A stretch of DNA of 64,000 bases from Diacronema lutheri (lineage: Eukaryota; Haptophyta; Pavlovophyceae; Pavlovales; Pavlovaceae), in the NCBI GenBank assembly GCA_019448385.1, contig JAGTXO010000018.1:558001-622000 (forward strand), in the 5' to 3' direction. The notes beneath the pieces were generated by a model that saw only the letters and a program-made list of their open reading frames with translations, was not told the DNA's origin and searched no databases. Position 1 is the first letter of the stretch. Every line of letters starts with the position of its first letter. This document shows positions 58,835 to 64,000 of this stretch, piece by piece. The translations under genes were made by a program, and so were the position numbers.

Positions 58835-59436
58835 TCAGATCGCGGGCACTGGACCTGGTTCGAGGCGGACGCCAATCACGCGTGCAACGTCCGGGCTTGC
58901 AACCCGCAAATTCAGCCCGGTCACGCCATTCGCCCCAGCGACGATTGGGCTCGCGATTGCCGCGCTGAAGAGGCCGACGCCCGTGATGGCGGCCGCACGC
59001 GGAGCGGCAATGTTGAAGTTGAAGATGGACATGCCCGTGATCGAGCCAAGGTACCCTTTGGCCGCCCGCACGTTGGCGGCGCTCACCCCAGTGCCCGCAA
59101 ACAGCGTCGCGCTCGCGCCGTTGCTGGTCGCGCGGTGACGGGTGGACGGGTGGTGGCGGGTCGGGGAATGTGTCAGGCGGCAGCGCACCTCGCGCTGCAT
59201 GCTCGACGCGACGGCGCGACGTACACTGTGAGCGCCTTGATCCCGGTCATCTTGACAATCGGAGCCTGCAGCGCGGATGCCGTTAGCCCTTGCGCCCCGC
59301 ACACGCCCACTGCGTTGAAGGTCATGGTCGCGGCGGCCAGCCCGCAGACAGCGCGCACGCTGATGAGATCGACGGTCGGCACGAACGGCTCGAAGTCAAA
59401 GTCGCTGTCACCGTCAGAGTCCTCCAACGGCACCAT
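58835..59436 (-). CDS. Unknown small hydrophobic protein
   Basis: Two exons (59436-59225, 59123-58835) give 166 residues. The N-terminus is acidic (MVPLEDSDGDSDFDFEPF). The rest is rich in Ala, Gly, Val and Ile, with repeated small-residue stretches: VRAVCGLAAATMTFNAVGVC, GIKALTVNGASATLFAGTGV, GSITGMSIFNFNIAAPRAAA, AGANGVTGLNLRVASPDVAR. The donor GTACGT and the phase-2 join are good by genome standards. It may be a membrane or beta-helical protein; no family is recognised. Confidence 0.5.
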
Positions 59437-59892
59437 GCGAGCGCGAGCGTGTCAATGCGACGTCTTCGTCGACGTCGTGGCCCGTGTCGCGCGACCCTGC
59501 TCTGCTGTCCGCGGCAAGTCGGGAGGGCGGATGTGGAGAGCGAGACGTTCGTGTGAACCAAAAACTGATTTCGAGTTTGGACTGAACATTCACGAAAAAC
59601 ACCAGCATTCCACAGTGGCCACTTGAGCCACGGGCCACGGGAAGAGGCAAGCGCACGCCGCTCGCGCACAGCAGCGCCGCAACCCGTGCTGGCTCCAGCA
59701 GCCACCAAAAGCGTCACTCGACGTCTCATTCGGTCGACGCGCCGCTCGCAGCCAGTCGCCCGTTCGCCCTGGCTACCCGCCGCAGGATCGGCCGCGGCTC
59801 GTGAGCCGAAGCCGCCGGCGCCGCCACAGCTTGCACGCGCACTGCGCGCGCGGCGCACAAGATGCGAATCACACCGCGCGCCGCGCGCGCGC
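59437..59892. other. 456-bp intergenic region
   Basis: No gene can be supported. Open frames here are Arg/Ala-rich shadows. There are no repeats or clear motifs. Confidence 0.45.
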
Positions 59893-60657
59893 TCACATCA
59901 CGCAGCAGCCCGTTCGGCCTTCGGTCGCGCCGCTCCGGCCGTGCGCGGCATAGGCGCGGCCGTCGCGGGGCGCGGCTGGCGTCACGAGTGCGCGCGCGCC
60001 GACACCCCCCACCACAGACGTGGCCGAGACGACGGGCGTGCGCGTGCAGTGCAATCCGTGCGTGCCCTCCTCGACCCACGTCTCACCCAGCCGCACGGCC
60101 TCGATGCCGACGCCGCTGATGTTGCAACGGCCGTCGGGGAGGAAGCGGGCGACGTCGATGCGCACGACGACGCCGGCAATGCCGGCGTGGGGCGGCTGCG
60201 CGGTGAACACGAAGAGCCGGTTCCCCGCAATCGCGCGCCGGATGAGGATCTTGTAGCGCGGCTCAAAGAGGTGGAGGTTGACATGCGCGCCGACGCTCGC
60301 GCCGGGCGGCATCGTGAAGATGGGCAGCACGGCGTTCGACTCGGCGAGAAACGTGTCCACCTTCTCGCTGTGCGCGCGCACACGCTCGGTGTATGCCGCG
60401 TCGCCGATCGCCGTCCTGACCTTGGTCGCGAGCTCCGCGTCGACAGGGTGCGTCGCCGGGTCGGCGCCGACCAGCCGGCGGCAGAGCGGGCACGCTCGAC
60501 CGTCGGGCGCAAGGCGGGTGGACTGGAGCAGGCAAAGGCGGCAGAAGGCGTGGCCGCACTCCAGCGACAGCGGTTCGCACAGCGAGTGCAAGCAGATCGG
60601 GCACTCGCACGCCTTCTCGCTCTCCACGTCGCGCCGCCGCGCGTCGCGCCCGTCCAT
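59893..60657 (-). CDS. RING-finger plus Lon-substrate-binding-domain protein
   Basis: 254 residues, single exon. RING-LON proteins are probable E3 ubiquitin ligases (LONRF type). The RING is near residues 15-55: CECPICLHSLCEPLSLECGH AFCRLCLL and CPLCRRL. After a helical linker (ELATKVRTAIGDAAYTERVR) comes the LON N-terminal domain: LPIFTMPPGASVGAHVNLHL, FEPRYKILIRRAIAGNRLFV, VVVRIDVARFLPDGRCNISG and EAVRLGETWVEEGTHGLHC. There are no TPR repeats, unlike animal LONRF. The C-terminal 30 residues are basic and low in complexity. Start 60657 is the Met just before the RING; a longer upstream form is unlikely. Confidence 0.88.
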   Translation of the reverse strand: MDGRDARRRDVESEKACECPICLHSLCEPLSLECGHAFCRLCLLQSTRLAPDGRACPLCRRLVGADPATHPVDAELATKVRTAIGDAAYTERVRAHSEKVDTFLAESNAVLPIFTMPPGASVGAHVNLHLFEPRYKILIRRAIAGNRLFVFTAQPPHAGIAGVVVRIDVARFLPDGRCNISGVGIEAVRLGETWVEEGTHGLHCTRTPVVSATSVVGGVGARALVTPAAPRDGRAYAAHGRSGATEGRTGCCVM

Positions 60658-60727
60658 CGCACAAGCGAGTTTTCCTGTGAGAGCGACTCCGGAATTCCCT
60701 CCATCGAGCCTCTTCCTATTCCCTGCC

Positions 60728-61810
60728 CTACTCCAGCTGCGCCGCGCGCGGGCCCTGGGGGTGAACCATCGCCGCCCAGGATCCCGGCGCCGCGGCGCCC
60801 GCGGCTGCCAAGCCCACCACCGCCGCACCCCGTCCACCGTGCTGGCCCTCGTCGGCTTCAGGCTCCAGCCCCGTCACGCCCCGGTGCCGCTCGGCCTCGC
60901 TGCTCAACCTGTCATCCTCGGCCGCGCCCGCCTCATGCCGCAGCTGCGACCACTCGCGCGCCGCGCGGTGGTGCCGCGCGGCCCGAAGAGTTGCATCACC
61001 CTCCTCAAGCCGAGCAGCGCACGCCCCGGCGCCGTCCGCTGGCCGCCCGTGCGAGGCCCCGTTCGAGCCGCGCGGCACACGCGGCGCCTCGTCGCCTCTA
61101 GACGAGCGCTGCGACGATCGCCGCCTTCGCCCCGTGTCGCGCGCCGGGACGCCACCGTCCTCCTCGGCCTCGAGCCGGAGGATGTGCCGCGCCTGCACCT
61201 CGCCAGCCACGCAGCCCACGGTGAAGGAGCACGCGTGCAGCTCCCACGAGCTCACGCCCGCCTCGGCCGGCGCTCGGCCCCACAGGAGAGACGACGACAC
61301 GAAGAGCGCGCAACCCGCGACCGCCAGGTCCTGCAGGGTGCTGAGCGAGCAGTCTATGCGGCGAGGCGGGCAGCCGCGCTGGCAGCCGACCTGCCGCACG
61401 CCGACGACGAGGAGGAAGCCGAGCAGCCCGGCCATCCATCCACTCGCGCCGAGGTGCGGCACGTCACGGCCGACTGCCCACGTGCCGGCGCCGCCAAGCG
61501 CGACGATCGCGAACGAGACGAGCGCGTATTCACGCAGGCCGTGCCGCGCGATCGTGATTGCCGAGAGCAGCGCGAAGGCGAGGCTCGATGTGGCGAGGTG
61601 CGCGACGCCGGTGTGCAGAAAGGGTGCGAATGGGATGCCCACGAGCCCGACCGCGCGCCGCGGGCGGATGCCAACGTGGGCGGTGAGCCAGCCCCCGCTG
61701 ACGATGTTGGCAAAGAGCGCCGCCCACATGAGCACGAGCAGCACGCCGACGGTGAGCGCCACACGCCTCAGCTGCGCGGACGCGTCGGGGTCGAGCGACA
61801 CTGACGCCAT
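60728..61810 (-). CDS. Rhomboid-like intramembrane serine protease
   Basis: 360 residues. Rhomboids cut substrates inside membranes. The protein has about six helices: RRVALTVGVLLVLMWAALFA, IPFAPFLHTGVAHLATSSLA, AFALLSAITIARHGLREYA, LVSFAIVALGGAGTWAVGRD, then the catalytic Ser motif HLGASGWMAGLLGFLLVVGV, and ALFVSSSLLWG. The His partner is probably in SWELHACSFTVGCVAG, where bacterial relatives have SWxxH. A charged C-terminal half of about 140 residues is of low complexity. ATG 61810 is the likely start; an upstream ATG at 61924 would begin next to the stop of the preceding gene. The gene is on the same strand as its neighbours. Confidence 0.8.
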   Translation of the reverse strand: MASVSLDPDASAQLRRVALTVGVLLVLMWAALFANIVSGGWLTAHVGIRPRRAVGLVGIPFAPFLHTGVAHLATSSLAFALLSAITIARHGLREYALVSFAIVALGGAGTWAVGRDVPHLGASGWMAGLLGFLLVVGVRQVGCQRGCPPRRIDCSLSTLQDLAVAGCALFVSSSLLWGRAPAEAGVSSWELHACSFTVGCVAGEVQARHILRLEAEEDGGVPARDTGRRRRSSQRSSRGDEAPRVPRGSNGASHGRPADGAGACAARLEEGDATLRAARHHRAAREWSQLRHEAGAAEDDRLSSEAERHRGVTGLEPEADEGQHGGRGAAVVGLAAAGAAAPGSWAAMVHPQGPRAAQLE

Positions 61811-61924
61811 CCGGCGAAATGGCCCGTCCGCCGGATTCGTCTCCAGTGACGGGACATGAACTGAGTCAGGAACAGGAATGCACCCCGGCGGGCAACGAGA
61901 GTGAACAGTAGCTGATGAGCACAA

Positions 61925-63045
61925 TCATCCTTGCCCGTGCGGGTTGTGCAACGCAGGCCCGCCGTCGCCGAGGGCGGGCCCCGGGCTCGGCTGCGGCTGC
62001 GCGCCGGCCGCCGCGTCCTCGTCGACGTCCAACGCGCGCGTTGCGAGCGAGCTGCTCCGGCTCACCGCCAACGCGTCGCCCTCAGCCCACGTCGCGGGCG
62101 TCGGCGGCTGTGCCAGCGCGAGCACGTCGCCGCTCGGCGCGCGCACTGCTTGCAAGCCGAGGCCGCACAGATGTGCGTGCGGCAGCGCGTCGATGGGCTC
62201 GCCGTCAACCGTGCCGTGCATCTCGACGACAGGGCAGCGGTAGAGCGGCGCGTAGGTCGCGCCCGCGCCCTGCGTGCGCTTGGCTGTGTCAAGTTTCAAA
62301 AAATTGTCCTGGGGGAAGGGGGGGGGGGTCCGCGGGCAGGCGGCGGGCGGCGCGCGTAAGGCGCGAGGCGCGGCGGGCCCGCTCGCGCGCGCGCGCCAAA
62401 CGCTTCTCGCACCTGCACCCACAGCTGCGCGACAGAGAGGACGAGTGGGAGCACGAGCATGACGATCACGAGCTCGGCGCGCGGGCTCGGCGCGAGCGGG
62501 CGCAGGAGCATCGCGCCGAGGTCCATCACGAGGCGCGTGCGCAGCGCGATGGCCGCGCACAGCGCCTTGGACACGCACACGATGAGCACCCACAGCGCCA
62601 GCTGCGGCAGCCAGCGCGAGACACGCGGAGGGCAGCCATACTGGCCGGTGCTCGCGCATGCGCGCGCGCACGCGGCGAGCGACGGCGCGCCGCAGCAGCC
62701 GCACTCGGCGAGGCGGGAGAGCGCGCGCTCGGCGACGAGAAGTAAGTGGTACGAGATCAGCGTGCCGACCGCCACGTCGAAGCACAGATTGACCGTGTAG
62801 ACGACGCACGGGTCGCGAGATTTTGCGCGGGGCTCGGCGCGCGCGCCGACGACCTGCGCGATCGCCATGTTGAGCAGGTGAACGAGGCCAGCGGAGAGCG
62901 CCTGCTTGGACGTGTCGAAGAGCCAGATCCGCAGCTTGCGCTGCGGTCGCTCGCAGTGCCGCTTGTACACGAGCGACGAGAACGAGCCGAGCGCGAGGAA
63001 GAGCTGGACGAGCAGCGAGAAGCCGTCGAGCAGCTGGCAAGGCAT
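61925..63045 (-). CDS. STIMATE/TMEM110-family membrane protein (copy B)
   Basis: Two exons (63045-62413, 62308-61925) give 338 residues. The family pattern: LLDGFSLLVQLFLALGSFSS, VYKRHCERPQRKLRIWLFDT, SKQALSAGLVHLLNMAIAQV, CVVYTVNLCFDVAVGTLISY, and VIVMLVLPLVLSVAQLWVQ. Intron (62309-62412, donor GTGCGA, phase 0) joins LWVQ to DNFLKLDTA, the same place where copy A reads LWIQDNFLQ without an intron. The intron ends with a C-run and CCCCAG. The C-terminal tail is about 120 residues, longer than in copy A, with a Pro/Ala-rich acidic part. The two copies differ clearly in sequence, so this is an old paralogy. Confidence 0.83.
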
Positions 63046-63204
63046 ATGGGCGCGCGCGGCCCGAACCACCGCGTCGCGAGCCGCCGTGCAACCCGGCAGC
63101 GAGCGCGCCCAGCCCGGCCCTGCGGCCAACTCGCCGCGGCCAACTCGGCGACGAGCTCGTAGAAACGGCGCGGAAAATACGAGTTTGGGAAGTCTTGGCA
63201 AGCG

Positions 63205-64000
63205 TCAGACAGCCACTATGGAGCTCTTGCTCAGCAGCAGGCCGGCCGGCGGCGAGCCGTCAGATGGAGCGACCGCGTCCCACAACGCGCGCGACCACGA
63301 CTTCTTCCACTCCTGCCGCGCACAGGCCGGCGCGAGGGGTTGTGCTGGCGCGGAGGCTGAGCGCGCGCGCCAAGAACTGCGTGGCGCGCGGCGGGCGGCC
63401 AAGGCGCGCAGCCGTGCCGCATCGTGCGCACCTGGAAGTGGAAGAAGGAGGCCTCGGCGCACACGATGCTCGCGTCCTTGCCGTCCGACGCACTGCCGAC
63501 GCTGACCGTGACCGACTCTCGCACAGCCATCACGCGCTCTTTCCAGAAGGTGCCATTGCGCAGTGTGACTCGCCACTCGCGCTCGTCCTCGCCCGGCCGT
63601 TTTGCCGCGCACATTCGAAATTCGGGTTGTATCCTGCGCGCACGGAGGGCGCATGGGGCGTGCGCACGCGTGCGCCGAGACCGAGGCGGTCGCACGAGCG
63701 CCCCGCGCGCGAGGCCGACCGACGTCGCGCGCGTGTGCGCGAGCCGACGCATGCGTGCATCGAGCACCGCGACGCGGCGCGCGCACGCCCAAAATCTGCG
63801 CGCCGCGCGCGCGCGCGCGGCGCACCATGCACCACAGCCCCTGTTGGACACACGCAGCGGCTCGAGCGCAGCCGCGTCGCGCGGCACGAGCGTCGGCTGC
63901 AAGGCCTGCTCGCACCGCGCCGGCTGCCGCGCGAGCGCGCCCGCCGCGCGCCTGAGCTGCTCGCGGTCGAGCGCCGCGAACGCGCCCTTGCCGCCCGCGC
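63205..64000 (-). CDS. Unidentified protein, 3' part (partial at right edge)
   Basis: The 5' end lies beyond the window. Three exons are inferred: up to 63826, 63633-63432 and 63312-63205. Readable parts: FAALDREQLRRAAGALARQP, ALQPTLVPRDAAALEPLRVS, then IQPEFRMCAAKRPGEDE, EREWRVTLRNGTFWKERVMA, VRESVTVSVGSASDGKDASI, and after the last intron EWKKSWSRALWDAVAPSDGS, ending LLLSKSSIVAV. The junctions keep frame and have GTGCGC donors. No known domain is recognised; the middle part could be a beta-rich fold. Confidence 0.55.
   Translation of the reverse strand, partial: RGRQGRVRGARPRAAQARGGRARAAAGAVRAGLAADARAARRGCARAAACVQQGLWCMVRRARARGAQILGVRAPRRGARCTHASARAHARDVGRPRARGARATASVSAHACARPMRPPCAQDTTRISNVRGKTAGRGRARVASHTAQWHLLERARDGCARVGHGQRRQCVGRQGREHRVRRGLLLPLPGAHDAARLRALAARRAPRSSWRARSASAPAQPLAPACARQEWKKSWSRALWDAVAPSDGSPPAGLLLSKSSIVAV

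Noticed and set aside
59623-61101. Plus-strand 492-codon frame
   Set aside because: It is antisense to the RING-LON and rhomboid genes and Arg/Pro-rich.
1-64000. Bacterial contamination of the contig
   Set aside because: Spliced genes such as UPF1, TFIP11, eIF2B-beta, kinesins and HAP2 are spread over the whole window; MinE has a signal peptide and transit motif.
1-64000. tRNA, rRNA genes or CRISPR arrays
   Set aside because: No cloverleaf, rRNA core or spaced palindromic repeat array was seen. The tandem arrays have no unique spacers.

Overview
This window is nuclear DNA of a very GC-rich, gene-dense eukaryotic microbe. The best guess is a flagellated alga with a red-type secondary plastid, such as a haptophyte or pelagophyte; the exact lineage is not resolved. 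Plastid evidence is a nuclear MinE with a signal peptide and a Phe-Ala-Pro-type transit motif (36341-36853) and a phosphate translocator with a signal-peptide-like N-terminus (55809-57408). Flagellar or cytoskeletal evidence is a DM10 protein, a kinesin-13, a second kinesin and a polycystin-type channel. The gamete fusogen HAP2/GCS1 (30859-33408) argues for a sexual cycle. Introns are short (mostly 80-320 bp), rich in GC simple sequence, and mostly begin GTGCG; a few look like GC-AG introns.

Layout. 1-6850: 5' end of a DNA-PKcs-like gene, a DM10 protein, UPF1 and a U-box membrane protein. 6851-7615: a 43-bp minisatellite and a mobile-element-like relic. 7898-9638: a CAX Ca2+/H+ antiporter. 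9787-12336: a head-to-head Sel1-MYND / PEX14 pair, present again in inverted orientation at 42488-45443. 12614-15245: a cysteine-rich type I membrane protein. 15413-19761: a kinesin with C-terminal repeats. 19943-23750: a CUE protein and a GNAT-chromodomain protein. 24367-29307: a GAF-like protein, DPH4, a coiled-coil protein, a DHHC palmitoyltransferase and a small membrane protein. 29308-29981: no firm gene, but a hexanucleotide repeat and a strong hairpin. 29982-36853: a UBA-RAMA protein, HAP2, a serine carboxypeptidase whose third intron is a tandem array of copied splice sites, and MinE. 37513-42448: kinesin-13, an RNase P/MRP subunit and a STIMATE-family protein. 45743-52189: eIF2B-beta, cytochrome b561 and a polycystin-like channel. 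52280-64000: TFIP11, a phosphate translocator, uL29m, two small unknowns, a RING-LON protein, a rhomboid, a second STIMATE-family protein and an unidentified gene cut by the right edge.

Organisation. Head-to-head gene pairs dominate, and start codons are often only 15-60 bp apart, so bidirectional promoters must be extremely short. Tail-to-tail genes may overlap at their ends. Functions are mostly housekeeping (mRNA decay, splicing, translation initiation, diphthamide synthesis, peroxisome import, mitochondrial translation) and are not organised as one pathway. There is a loose calcium/membrane group: CAX, polycystin and two STIMATE homologues.

The most unusual items are the carboxypeptidase intron with seven decoy 18-nt, frame-preserving AG...GTGCGT units, the inverted duplication of a whole divergent gene pair, two long near-perfect hairpins, the non-standard 5' splice-site consensus and the UBA-RAMA and GNAT-chromodomain architectures. 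All exon junctions are inferred by eye from protein-family alignment and frame. No RNA evidence was available.
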